Below are positions 17,624 through 27,656 of a DNA stretch of 64,000 bases, in pieces. The DNA is from an uncultured bacterium. Its GTDB lineage: Bacteria > Cyanobacteriota > Vampirovibrionia > Gastranaerophilales > Gastranaerophilaceae. The stretch spans positions 1 through 64,000 of the forward strand of contig URYF01000001.1 of assembly GCA_900551965.1 (NCBI GenBank), given 5' to 3'. Position 1 is the stretch's first letter. Each line of letters begins with the position of its first letter. A program made the position numbers and the translations under genes. The notes under the pieces were generated by a model that saw nothing but the letters and a program-made list of their open reading frames with translations, ran no database searches and was not told the DNA's origin.

Positions 17624-18844
17624 ATGAGAAAATTTATGAAAAAAAGTATTATATTTTTAAGTGTATTTATCTTTATGTTTGGATGGGTAATCCGTTCAAA
17701 TGTACACGCATCAACCCCTGTAGAGTTGTATGATAATGTTTGGCGCTTGATTAATTCAAAATATGTTGACCAGACAAACAACGAGCAAGATTGGGGTGCT
17801 TGGCGCCATAAGTATGATAATGTACTTAGGACAGATGAAGATGCTTATGTAGCTATTGATACAATGGTTGCAAGTTTAAATGATCCTTATACAAAGTTTC
17901 TTAACCCTAAAGAATTTTCGGAAGAAACAGGTTCTATTAAGGGTTCGTTGAAAGGTATCGGTATTCAAATCGGGGTAAAAGACGGAAAATTGATGGTTAT
18001 TGCGCCAATTGAAGATACTCCTGCAGAAAAGGCAGGTTTGTTGGCTGATGATGAAATTTTATCAATTGATGGTAAAAGTACAAAAGGGATTACAATAGAT
18101 AAAGCTGCTGATCAAATTCGCGGTGAAGAAGGGACAGAAGTTACTCTTTTGATAAAACGTAAAGATCAGGAGCCAAAGTCTTACACTATCAAGCGTGCAG
18201 AAATTGAGATTAAATCAATTTCTCAAAAGATTCCTGAAAATGTAAAAATGCCAAAAGATGTTTGTTATATTAGATTGAGTTCATTTATAAGCAGAAACGC
18301 TTCTAAAGAATTTGCTGATATTTTAACAAATGCTACTGATAAAAAATCATTTATTATTGATTTGCGTTCAAATCCTGGCGGTTTGCTAAGTAATGCAATT
18401 TTTATATCCGATATGTTTTTAAACGGCGGAGCGATTGTTAGTACTGTGGACCGCGACGGTTACAAAGAAACTCAGAAAGCCTCAAGAGGTGTTTTGACTA
18501 CAAAACCTGTAGTAGTTCTGGTTGATAAAGGTTCAGCATCAGCCAGTGAAATCTTCTCAGGTGCTATTAAAGATAACAAAAGAGGGGTCATTGTCGGGAC
18601 TCAGTCTTTTGGTAAAGGCCTGGTACAAGAGGTTAATAAACTTCCAAATAATGCGGGTATAAATATTACTATCCAAAAATATTTGACTCCTAACGGAACA
18701 GATATTCATAAAAAGGGTATCACACCGGATATTATTGTTGAATTTACCGAAGATGATATCAAAGCAAAAAATGATGTGCAGCTTAAAAAAGCAATAGAAG
18801 TTGCTCAAGACCTGTCAAACGGATCTTATGTGGTTTCTAAATAA
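17624..18844 (+). CDS. ctpA: C-terminal processing peptidase (S41 family)
   Basis: 406-residue periplasmic serine protease that trims C-termini of exported proteins. An uncleaved or cleaved signal segment spans residues 1-25 (KSIIFLSVFIFMFGWVI). A Ctp N-terminal helical part is followed by a PDZ domain (about 95-185, GSLKGIGIQIGVKDGKL) and the peptidase core with catalytic Ser in DKGSASASEIFSG (about 303-308) and Lys in FGKGLVQ (about 329). GGAGGTG sits nine bases before the ATG. Cyanobacteria use CtpA for D1 maturation; with no photosystem expected here, envelope protein processing is the likelier role. Confidence 0.95.
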   Translation: MRKFMKKSIIFLSVFIFMFGWVIRSNVHASTPVELYDNVWRLINSKYVDQTNNEQDWGAWRHKYDNVLRTDEDAYVAIDTMVASLNDPYTKFLNPKEFSEETGSIKGSLKGIGIQIGVKDGKLMVIAPIEDTPAEKAGLLADDEILSIDGKSTKGITIDKAADQIRGEEGTEVTLLIKRKDQEPKSYTIKRAEIEIKSISQKIPENVKMPKDVCYIRLSSFISRNASKEFADILTNATDKKSFIIDLRSNPGGLLSNAIFISDMFLNGGAIVSTVDRDGYKETQKASRGVLTTKPVVVLVDKGSASASEIFSGAIKDNKRGVIVGTQSFGKGLVQEVNKLPNNAGINITIQKYLTPNGTDIHKKGITPDIIVEFTEDDIKAKNDVQLKKAIEVAQDLSNGSYVVSK

Positions 18845-18866
18845 GCTAAACATAGTATAATTTATT

Positions 18867-18899
18867 AAAATCGGATTTCCTTTCAGGGAGTCCGATTTT
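18867..18899 (+). terminator. Terminator after ctpA
   Basis: Stem AAAATCGGA / TCCGATTTT (18867-18875 with 18891-18899), followed by ATTATTT. Confidence 0.75.
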
Positions 18900-19038
18900 A
18901 TTATTTGCAGCGGTCAAATTTTTTAATTCATCTAACTGTATTAGAAATAATTTTTCAAATTCTATAAAAGGTTGATTTAATTTGTCGGAATATTTGAAAT
19001 AATGAGAATGTTATCACCCTTATAGGAATTTTGCGGCA

Positions 19039-19206
19039 ATGAATTTACACGAGAAATGTTTACTTAGATACTTAACACATCCTGATGAATTGTCTTATGC
19101 TACCGAAATATTAAAATTAAATAATAAAATTCTTGAACAAAAGTTTATTGTAAAAAATCTCCTTGCCAATGTGTCTTTGTTAAACTATACTGAAAACATA
19201 GATTAA
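19039..19206 (+). CDS. Possible small protein, 55 residues
   Basis: An ATG with AGGA eleven bases upstream opens 55 codons (MNLHEKCLLRYLTHPDELSY...), Leu- and Lys-rich, probably helical, ending 14 bases before the diguanylate cyclase start. Against it: the promoter of the next gene (19163-19191) lies inside its 3' end. No relative is recognised. Confidence 0.35.
   Translation: MNLHEKCLLRYLTHPDELSYATEILKLNNKILEQKFIVKNLLANVSLLNYTENID
19163..19191 (+). promoter_or_regulatory. Promoter of the diguanylate cyclase operon
   Basis: TTGCCA (19163-19168), 17-base spacer, TATACT (19186-19191). Transcription would begin near 19198, 23 bases before the ATG at 19221. Confidence 0.7.
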
Positions 19207-19220
19207 CAAAGGTTGGGTTT

Positions 19221-20987
19221 ATGCTGAAAAAGTTTTTATATGTATTATGGATTTCGATTTTTGCGGTATTGATGTTTGTTTGTCTTGAGAACGGCAGTTT
19301 TACTGCGTTTCTCAACTCAATGGAAAATCGAACATTTGATATTCGCCAAAGTATTATTGCAAATTCAGGTTCTCGAGAACACAATAAAGATATTGTGATT
19401 GCGGCAATTGATGATGGCAGCTATGAATATATTCTTGATACCTATGGAGAGTGGCCGCTGCGCCGTGATGTATATGCTAAGATGGTTGATTATATCGAGG
19501 GTCAGAATCCGAAAAGTATTGTGTTTGACCTGATGTTTGTTAAATCAATGAAAAGTGATGCCGCTTCAGATAAAGCGTTAGCGGAAGTTTTTAAAAAGTA
19601 TAATAATGTTTACACAGCGATGAACCTTGATGATCAGCCGCAGGATTTAAGACTGCCGGCAAAGCTTCCTGAAAAATTGGCTGTAAATTTAACAGGTGAA
19701 GAGAATTTTAATCCGTTGGAGTATTCTAACTGCAGGGTTATTTTAAAAGATATTCTTGATGCAACTTCAAATATTGGAATGATAAATGTTTCAAGATCTG
19801 AAGATGGTGTGTTGAGAAAAATGCCTTTGTTTATAAAGTACAATGATAAATTTTATCCACAATTAGGGCTGCTTGTCGGCGAAAATTATATGGGTTTGAA
19901 CGAGAATAGTAATTACCGGGTTAAAGATAATGGAAGTGTCATATTAAATAATGGTGAAAAAGTTTATTATCCTGATAATGATGGCGGAGTTATTTTAAAC
20001 TGGTACGGACCTGCCGGAACTTTTGAAAATATTCCGCTATATAAAATTATAAAAGCTGCCGAAGGCAGGGAAAATCTTGAATATGATTTTAGCGGCAAGG
20101 TTGTTTATTTTGGGGCAACTGCTGCCAGTTTATTTGATATAAAAACCGTGCCTGTTGATAAGGTTTACCCGGGAGTTGAAGTTCAGGCAACTTATGTTAA
20201 CAATATAATTGACGGAAGCCTTATCAAAAAGTGTACTCCGGCTGTTAATGTATTAATTGCGGTTGTGCTTTCTGTATTGACAATTTTATTTGTTTGCAGA
20301 ATACCATCTATGCCTGTTGCATTCGGGGTTTCAATGACTGTTTATGCCGCTTATATAATGGCTGCGTATGAAGTTATGAGATATTATAATCGCTGGGTTG
20401 AAATTGTTTCACCTCTTGCTATTGCACTGAGTACATTTATTGTTGCGGTGATTATTAAATATTTAATTAAATCAAGAGATTTTGATCAGCAGTACAAGCT
20501 TGCAACAACTGATGGGTTGACCGAATTGTATAATCACAGATATTTCCAAGAACAGCTGCAAAATCAGGTTTCTCATTCTAAACGTTATGAAGTTCCGTTA
20601 TCTTTAATTATTATAGATATTGACTTTTTCAAAAAATTTAATGACACATACGGGCACCAATCCGGAGATGCGGTTTTAAAACAGGTTGCAAGTGAATTAA
20701 AGAAAAATGTAAGATCGACCGATATAGTATGTAGATACGGCGGAGAAGAAATGAGTGTAATTCTGCCAAATACAAAATATGAGGAAGCTGTTTCTATTGC
20801 AAATAAATTGTGTACGATAATTGCATCTAAAAAATGTAAATTAAGCGGCGGCAGAGAAAGCAATGTTACAATAAGTTTAGGAGTTTCATCTTGCGGTATT
20901 GACGGAGATACTCCCGCACAAGTTATTGAAGCCGCAGATAAAAGATTGTACAATGCAAAAGAAAACGGCAGAAACAGAGTAAATTAA
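19221..20987 (+). CDS. CHASE2-domain diguanylate cyclase (GGDEF)
   Basis: 588-residue inner-membrane protein that should make cyclic di-GMP from two GTP. Residues 5-25 are a membrane anchor, about 30-330 an extracytoplasmic CHASE2 sensor (MENRTFDIRQ, IAAIDDGSYE, KSIVFDLMF, VYFGATAASLFDIKTVP), about 336-415 three membrane helices, and about 430-588 the GGDEF domain. The active-site loop is GGEEM at 507-511, a catalytically competent variant, and an intact inhibitory I-site RSTD sits five residues before it. DxD-type metal residues lie in IIDIDFFKKFND. It has its own promoter and heads a run with the STAND-like ATPase and rsmG. Confidence 0.95.
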   Translation: MLKKFLYVLWISIFAVLMFVCLENGSFTAFLNSMENRTFDIRQSIIANSGSREHNKDIVIAAIDDGSYEYILDTYGEWPLRRDVYAKMVDYIEGQNPKSIVFDLMFVKSMKSDAASDKALAEVFKKYNNVYTAMNLDDQPQDLRLPAKLPEKLAVNLTGEENFNPLEYSNCRVILKDILDATSNIGMINVSRSEDGVLRKMPLFIKYNDKFYPQLGLLVGENYMGLNENSNYRVKDNGSVILNNGEKVYYPDNDGGVILNWYGPAGTFENIPLYKIIKAAEGRENLEYDFSGKVVYFGATAASLFDIKTVPVDKVYPGVEVQATYVNNIIDGSLIKKCTPAVNVLIAVVLSVLTILFVCRIPSMPVAFGVSMTVYAAYIMAAYEVMRYYNRWVEIVSPLAIALSTFIVAVIIKYLIKSRDFDQQYKLATTDGLTELYNHRYFQEQLQNQVSHSKRYEVPLSLIIIDIDFFKKFNDTYGHQSGDAVLKQVASELKKNVRSTDIVCRYGGEEMSVILPNTKYEEAVSIANKLCTIIASKKCKLSGGRESNVTISLGVSSCGIDGDTPAQVIEAADKRLYNAKENGRNRVN

Positions 20988-21004
20988 AAGAATTAAGAAA
21001 GCTG

Positions 21005-23425
21005 ATGATATATAATTTTTTAGACAATCCGATAGCAGTAAAAGATATTCCGAAAGAATGTCCTATTGATACTTGTCTTCTTGAAAATAATGAAAAACAA
21101 ATCGGGCAGATTTGTGAGTTTTTAATGGGTGATAAGAGCTTACTTTTGGTAAATGGCTTTCGTGGCAGCGGAAAGTCTGAAATTGTTAATTTCACAGCGG
21201 GTTCTGTGAATCCTGATGTTTTAATTCTGCATTATACATGTCTGGAAACCACAATCCTTGATGATATGCTCTTGAGCTTTTTTGAGTCTTTCAGAAGCTA
21301 CATTATGCTTGGCAAGATTCTGCCGCCAAAATTCAAGGCTGAAAATTTTACCCAAAAAATAAATTCTTATTTTCATTCGGTGACCTCCCCGATTTTGATT
21401 GTATTGGATTGTTTTGATTCTGTTGTTAAGGAGAACAAAACCGAGATTATAAACTTTGTTAAGCATTTGGTTAAATTCCCGAATGTAAAGGTTATTATGA
21501 TATCAAAAAGCTTTTCGGCGGAAGATTTTTCTGATGTCAATTATGACAAAGTAACTTTACTTGCTTTTACTCAGAAAATTTTTGAAAAGTTTTTGAAAGA
21601 TAACGGTATAAAGCAAATCGGTGTTTTATCAAATGAATTGTATAAGCTTTCAAAAGGTTATTATAATTATCTGGTTTTGAGCGTGAATATTATGCGTCTA
21701 AGACAGTTATCTCTGGTTAATTTTTTAGAATTGTATTCAAAAAGTTATATGGCGTTTCCGGAATTTATCATAAGAGAGGCTTTGGCTTTGATAGATCCTG
21801 TTAGTGCGCATTTATTCAGACTGCTTACTGTAATGAGGATTCCTATTCATGTTAACTTGTTAAAAACTCTGCATTTATATGATGAACCGCGTGTAATGTT
21901 TTTTGTGCAAAACGCTATACTTTCAGTAGATGGTCAATGTCTGTATCTTAAAGATATTTATAGAGAAGTAATAGAAAACCAGATTCCTGAAAATGTTATG
22001 ATAAAAATACATACTGCTTGTATTGATTTATATAACACACAGCTTCCTCTAAAACCTCTTGAAAGAGATTTGATGCTTTCCCGTCAGACTATGAGAAATG
22101 AAATTGAGTATCATAGTATGTTTATACCTAAAAAACCTGTAATTAATCCAAATGTTGTCCAGCCGCTTCTTGTTGAACCATCTGTTATTCTCCCGGTCAA
22201 GCTGGAACTCCAGCCGGAACCTGTCGCGCATGAGCAAAAACCTGTGGAAGAAGAAACAAAAGAAGAAAAGATTAATAAAATCAGTTTTATTATTGAAGAT
22301 GATGCCGTTTTGGATAATATTGCGGATTCTATTAAAGATTTTATTGTTACAACAGCGCAGGATTCAAAACTAAAAGAAGATAGTATCGGGATGAGTTTGC
22401 ATCAAATTTTGAATGCAGCTAAAAAAGAAGAACAAAGTTACAATTACAAACGGGTTGTAATGCTTTATCAAAATGCTCTGACAAAAACAAATGATGATGA
22501 TTTTTATACGTTTTTGCCGCTAATTTATACTAAACTTGCTAAAGCATATCAAAATCTTTCAGATTGGTATGAGGCTCTGGAATATTATACGCAGGCTCAA
22601 GACTTTTATTATAATACCTCAAATATGAATAAAGTTTATGAAATTAAGCTGGAATCTGCAAATATATATTATCTGATGTATAAACATGATAATGCAAAGT
22701 TTATTTTATCAGAACTTGAAAAGGCTCAGGATTTGCCAAATGAGTTAGCGATAAAAGTTAATTTAGCCTGTGCAAAGTTATGTGATGATATAAATTCAGA
22801 ATATAATTACTATAAAAAGTCTCTTCCGCTGGTTGATTTAAGTACGGATAAATCGGTGGTTTCAGAGTTATATTACAAATATGCCGCATCGTGTGATGAA
22901 AAAGATGACCCAAGGTCAGCCGCAGAATTTTATAAAAAATGTATAGATATTGATTCTAATCCGAAACATAACACCTATTTATCTATGGCATTAACTAATC
23001 TTGCAGAGTTGTATGATGAAGCCGGAGCAGTTAAACATGCTGTGAAGTATTATAATGAAAGTATTAAAATTGATACCCTGATGCGCAATTATAACGGACT
23101 TTATGTTTCGGCGATACATCTTGCCGAGATTTATTCTTCAAAAGATGATACAAAAACTGTAGAGTACCTTCATAAGGCTTTAGAATATGCAAAACTTATG
23201 AAAGAACCGTTCTATATTGCAGGTGCAGCGTTGGAAACTGGTGATTATTATTTCTTACGCCGCGATATGGAACATGCCTATAAGTATTTTATAGATGCGT
23301 ATAATGTTGCAAAAAATTCATTTACAAAGGATAATTTAGATAAAATAACAACTCGTATTGAGGATCTAAAAAAAAGAATTACAGAAGCTGAACTAAGAAA
23401 ACTTCAGGAAAAATATGGAAAATAA
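21005..23425 (+). CDS. STAND-like P-loop ATPase with C-terminal TPR repeats
   Basis: 806 residues. An N-terminal NTPase module has Walker A GFRGSGKS (about 51-58) and Walker B PILIVLDCFDSV (about 124-135), followed by LSKGYYNYLVLSV and a winged-helix-like part, the layout of STAND/AAA signalling ATPases. A disordered Pro/Glu linker (about 375-425, LEPEPVAHEQKPVEEETKEE-like) leads to about nine TPR-like repeats to the end. No membrane segment. It lies 17 bases after the diguanylate cyclase and overlaps rsmG by 11 bases, so it is probably co-transcribed with a cyclic di-GMP enzyme. A regulatory or scaffolding ATPase is inferred; the ligand is unknown. Confidence 0.75.
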   Translation: MIYNFLDNPIAVKDIPKECPIDTCLLENNEKQIGQICEFLMGDKSLLLVNGFRGSGKSEIVNFTAGSVNPDVLILHYTCLETTILDDMLLSFFESFRSYIMLGKILPPKFKAENFTQKINSYFHSVTSPILIVLDCFDSVVKENKTEIINFVKHLVKFPNVKVIMISKSFSAEDFSDVNYDKVTLLAFTQKIFEKFLKDNGIKQIGVLSNELYKLSKGYYNYLVLSVNIMRLRQLSLVNFLELYSKSYMAFPEFIIREALALIDPVSAHLFRLLTVMRIPIHVNLLKTLHLYDEPRVMFFVQNAILSVDGQCLYLKDIYREVIENQIPENVMIKIHTACIDLYNTQLPLKPLERDLMLSRQTMRNEIEYHSMFIPKKPVINPNVVQPLLVEPSVILPVKLELQPEPVAHEQKPVEEETKEEKINKISFIIEDDAVLDNIADSIKDFIVTTAQDSKLKEDSIGMSLHQILNAAKKEEQSYNYKRVVMLYQNALTKTNDDDFYTFLPLIYTKLAKAYQNLSDWYEALEYYTQAQDFYYNTSNMNKVYEIKLESANIYYLMYKHDNAKFILSELEKAQDLPNELAIKVNLACAKLCDDINSEYNYYKKSLPLVDLSTDKSVVSELYYKYAASCDEKDDPRSAAEFYKKCIDIDSNPKHNTYLSMALTNLAELYDEAGAVKHAVKYYNESIKIDTLMRNYNGLYVSAIHLAEIYSSKDDTKTVEYLHKALEYAKLMKEPFYIAGAALETGDYYFLRRDMEHAYKYFIDAYNVAKNSFTKDNLDKITTRIEDLKKRITEAELRKLQEKYGK

Positions 23426-24008
23426 AGAATCTTATAGCGAATATATGAAAGTGTTTTTGGAAGAAAATTCCAAAGTTAATCTAATATCAAAAAATGATGA
23501 AAAATTTTTATGGGAAAAGCATATTTATGATTCTTTATCTATTGAAAAATTTTTTGATAAATACGGAAAGGGTAAACATCTTTTAGATATTGGGACCGGG
23601 GGCGGATTCCCGTCAGTTCCGATTGCAATTAAATATCCGGAAATTGAAGTTCTTGCAGTAGATAGTATTGCAAAGAAAATTCGTGCTGTTGCTTTAATCT
23701 CTGAAAAACTCGGATTGAAGAATTTAACTTCTGTTTGTTCAAGGGTGGAGAATTTGAATGGAGAATTTGATATAGTTACATCCCGCGCTGTTTCATCTTT
23801 AAAAAATATTTGTGAATATGCACTGCCAAAACTCAAAAAAGATGGGTATTTTGTAGCATACAAATCTCGCAAAACCCCTGAAGAGATAGAAGAAGCAAAA
23901 GCTGTTTTAAAAAAATATAAAGCAAATATTATTGATATTATTGAATATGACCTGCCCTTAGAAGAAAAACTTACCAGAAATTTGATAATTATAAAACGGG
24001 GTAAATAA
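23415..24008 (+). CDS. rsmG: 16S rRNA (G527-N7)-methyltransferase RsmG
   Basis: SAM-dependent methyltransferase that modifies G527 of 16S rRNA (formerly GidB). 197 residues; NLISKNDEKFLWEKHIYDSL at the N-terminus, SAM loop LLDIGTGGGFPSVPIAI, EVLAVDSIAKK, and VTSRAVSSLKN are all family marks. Slightly short for the family. It overlaps the 3' end of the STAND-like ATPase gene, so its expression is tied to that operon. Confidence 0.95.
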   Translation: MENKESYSEYMKVFLEENSKVNLISKNDEKFLWEKHIYDSLSIEKFFDKYGKGKHLLDIGTGGGFPSVPIAIKYPEIEVLAVDSIAKKIRAVALISEKLGLKNLTSVCSRVENLNGEFDIVTSRAVSSLKNICEYALPKLKKDGYFVAYKSRKTPEEIEEAKAVLKKYKANIIDIIEYDLPLEEKLTRNLIIIKRGK

Positions 24009-24047
24009 TAGTCCTTACCCTACCCCTCTAAAAGGAAATGGATGAAA

Positions 24048-24105
24048 ATCAAAATAATTCAAAGCCCAAGGCAATTGGTAGCATGTTACCCCGTCCGGTG
24101 AGGAC
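24048..24105 (+). repeat. Imperfect direct repeat, copy A (58 bases)
   Basis: Starts ATCAAAATAATTC and ends CCCCGTCCGGTGAGGAC; matches copy B (24145-24203) over its whole length with scattered substitutions, sharing AAGGCAATTGGT and CCCCGTCCGG. Much richer in GC than the surroundings. Confidence 0.8.
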
Positions 24106-24138
24106 CCCTCACCCCAGCCCTCTCTCATAGGGTGAGGG
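24106..24138. repeat. GC-rich hairpin element between the two direct repeats
   Basis: Perfect 9-bp arms CCCTCACCC (24106-24114) and GGGTGAGGG (24130-24138) around CAGCCCTCTCTCATA. This resembles a short interspersed element known from many bacterial genomes, where it gives spurious frames encoding HPMREGWGEG-like peptides. Confidence 0.75.
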
Positions 24139-24144
24139 ATAAAG

Positions 24145-24203
24145 ACCAAAATAATCCAAGTCTTAAGGCAATTGGTGGCGTGGTGCCCCGTCCGGCCGAG
24201 GAC
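24145..24203 (+). repeat. Imperfect direct repeat, copy B (59 bases)
   Basis: Second copy of the unit at 24048, beginning ACCAAAATAATCC and ending CCCCGTCCGGCCGAGGAC. It abuts directly on a third repeat type at 24204. Confidence 0.8.
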
Positions 24204-24232
24204 TGTCATTCTGAACGAAAGCGAAGAATTTC
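24204..24232 (+). repeat. Dispersed repeat, CGTCATTCTGAGCG family, copy 3
   Basis: 29 bases, TGTCATTCTGAACGAAAGCG then AAGAATTTC, differing from copy 2 (15823) at a few positions. Together with 24011-24203 it fills most of the 346-base gap between rsmG and the next gene; the remainder (24233-24354) shows only a ribosome binding site. Confidence 0.7.
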
Positions 24233-24354
24233 ACTATTAAATGTATATATTGCTTGTTCTTTTTAACTTTACAAATTTAATTATTTGCCCATGACTCATT
24301 GCATTTGAGGATTGTTCTTTCTACAATTATAAAAAAGGGGTATATGTTTCGGTC

Positions 24355-24771
24355 ATGACTATTATTAATGATGTTTTTACTATTCACACTAAGGGGAATT
24401 CAGATATTATAGATATAACGCCGCAGATTAGGAATGTTGTGTATAATCATCAATTACAAAATGCGGTTGTATTTATTTACGCGCAAGGGAGTACGGTTTC
24501 AGTTACAAATATCGAGTTTGAGCCGGGGCTGTTGGTTGATTTGCCGGAAGCTTTGGAGCGTATTGCTCCTGTTGATTCAAGGTATCATCATGATGAAATG
24601 TGGCATGATGGCAACGGATATGCCCATGTTAGAGCATCTATTGTCGGAAATTCAACCCATGTCCCATTGATTGATGGTGTATTGCAGCTTGGTCAATGGC
24701 AGCAAGTTATTTTAGTGGATTTTGATAATAAAGCCCGAGCACGTAAAGTTAATGTGCAGATTATGTATTAA
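24355..24771 (+). CDS. YjbQ/UPF0047 family protein (secondary thiamine-phosphate synthase type)
   Basis: 138 residues matching the small UPF0047 fold: an N-terminal beta-strand region (IIDITPQIRNVV), RYHHDEMWHDGNGYAHV with clustered His and Asp that form the metal/active site, VPLIDGVLQLGQWQQV, and a final strand. Members have weak thiamine-phosphate synthase activity in vitro; the physiological role is unsettled. AAGGGG lies 14 bases before the ATG, rather far; no better start exists. It follows the repeat island and is convergent with the kinase gene. Confidence 0.85.
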   Translation: MTIINDVFTIHTKGNSDIIDITPQIRNVVYNHQLQNAVVFIYAQGSTVSVTNIEFEPGLLVDLPEALERIAPVDSRYHHDEMWHDGNGYAHVRASIVGNSTHVPLIDGVLQLGQWQQVILVDFDNKARARKVNVQIMY

Positions 24772-24791
24772 TCTTTTCTCCAATTGCTTAA

Positions 24792-25652
24792 TTATGCTTG
24801 AAAGTTGTTAGTTATTTCATGAATATATTCAAGCATTTGGGCAAAGTATTTTAAATCTGAGTTTCCGTTTATTACAAGATCAGCTTCTTTTCTGAACGGT
24901 TTAACGTATTTTTCGCCGGCTTGTGCAATGTAGTTCCAATGCTTTTCGGCATTTTCCATGCTCTGATTTCTTTCTTCAACTGCACGGTTTAAAAATCTGT
25001 TTTTTCTCAATTCGTTTTCTGTTTCAACATAAATTTTAATATCAAACACGTCTTTTACAGATTCATACATTGTAGCAATACCTTCAACAACAATAATTTT
25101 TTGAGAAGGAATATCTATGGCTTTTGGCATAGAAACACCTGTTCCGTTTGGAAGATACATTGGGGCTTTTATATCAAGTCCGTCAGATAAATCTTCAAGA
25201 TCAGAACGCAAAATATCTAATTGGAAACTTGACGGAGCATCAACGTCATAGCCGTTATCTCTAAGTTTATCAAAGGTTCCGTATTTGTTAATTAGTGCAG
25301 AAATATCGTTAAAATAATTATCAGTACTCAAAACAGTTACAGGCATGGAAAGTTGTTCAATAACATTTTTGATTTCGTGGCAGATTGTTGATTTGCCTGA
25401 TGCCGATTCTCCCGTGACTCCAATTAAAAGGCGCTTTGCAGGTTTGTTTATTAGGCGTCTAGAGAATCTGTCGATAAAGTTTTGGTTAATATTATTTATC
25501 AGCGGAATCGACTGTTTTTTATCATATAAAAAAATCTGCCTGAATTTTGTCTGGAGATAGAACGCTAATAATTCCCTGCCGGACTTTGAATTGAAATCAG
25601 GTTTGTATATTTTATCGTTAGAATTTAAATCTTTTCCAATTAACAATGACAT
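24792..25652 (-). CDS. Uridine kinase-like P-loop kinase
   Basis: 286 residues. An N-terminal extension of about 75 residues precedes a kinase domain with Walker A GVTGESASGKST (about 78-89), LSTDNYFND (substrate Asp and Tyr), YDVDAPSSFQLD and IIVVEGIATMYE, all typical of the uridine kinase/phosphoribulokinase family. It most likely phosphorylates uridine or cytidine, but the extra N-terminus is unlike Escherichia coli Udk, so another nucleoside or a pantothenate-like substrate cannot be excluded. It is alone on the minus strand, divergent from atpD. Confidence 0.8.
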   Translation of the reverse strand: MSLLIGKDLNSNDKIYKPDFNSKSGRELLAFYLQTKFRQIFLYDKKQSIPLINNINQNFIDRFSRRLINKPAKRLLIGVTGESASGKSTICHEIKNVIEQLSMPVTVLSTDNYFNDISALINKYGTFDKLRDNGYDVDAPSSFQLDILRSDLEDLSDGLDIKAPMYLPNGTGVSMPKAIDIPSQKIIVVEGIATMYESVKDVFDIKIYVETENELRKNRFLNRAVEERNQSMENAEKHWNYIAQAGEKYVKPFRKEADLVINGNSDLKYFAQMLEYIHEITNNFQA

Positions 25653-25794
25653 GTTCTTTCTGTAAATTTTCGAGTATGAACAATATAATACATGAGAAAA
25701 AAGTTTTTTGCTAGTGGTATCAAAAATTATTAATATTTTTATCTATCGGTATTATGTAAAAATTTTTCTTAATGCTATAATATACAAGTAATAA

Positions 25795-27246
<1,452 letters not shown>

Positions 27247-27249
27247 TTT

Positions 27250-27642
27250 ATGAAACTAAAAATTATTACACAGGAAAGAGTTGTTTTTGATGAAGAAGTC
27301 GATGAGATTTATTCAAAAGGAATTGATGGCGAATTTGGGATTTTGAAAGGTCATATTCCGATGATGACAGCTCTTGACATTGGCGTAACAAGGGCAATTT
27401 CAGGTGATGAAGTTAAGCAATTCACAACAATGGGCGGAATTTTGCAATTCAAAGATGAAGAATGCTTGATTCTGACAACTTTGGCGGAGCCCGGGGAAGA
27501 AATTGATGAAGCCCGGGCAAGAGAAGCCTTGGAACGTGCTAAATTAAAACTTCGTAATGCTCAGGCTCGAATGGATGCAAAACGGGCAGAAGCTGCTATT
27601 GCCAGGGCAGAAGCCAGGTTAAAAGCCAAGTTGTCAAAATAA
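27250..27642 (+). CDS. atpC: ATP synthase F1 subunit epsilon
   Basis: 130-residue regulatory subunit of F1. N-terminal beta barrel (LKIITQERVVFDEEVDEIYSKG...GILKGHIPMMTAL) and a C-terminal two-helix hairpin (DEARAREALERAKLKLRNAQ) rich in Ala, Arg and Lys. Three bases separate it from atpD, so the two are co-transcribed. Confidence 0.97.
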   Translation: MKLKIITQERVVFDEEVDEIYSKGIDGEFGILKGHIPMMTALDIGVTRAISGDEVKQFTTMGGILQFKDEECLILTTLAEPGEEIDEARAREALERAKLKLRNAQARMDAKRAEAAIARAEARLKAKLSK

Positions 27643-27656
27643 ATTAGGAATTATCA

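Noticed and set aside
24015..24209. Minus-strand frame of 64 codons across the repeat island
   Set aside because: It merely translates the repeats (HPMREGWGEG-like), has no ribosome binding site and would change with any repeat length.
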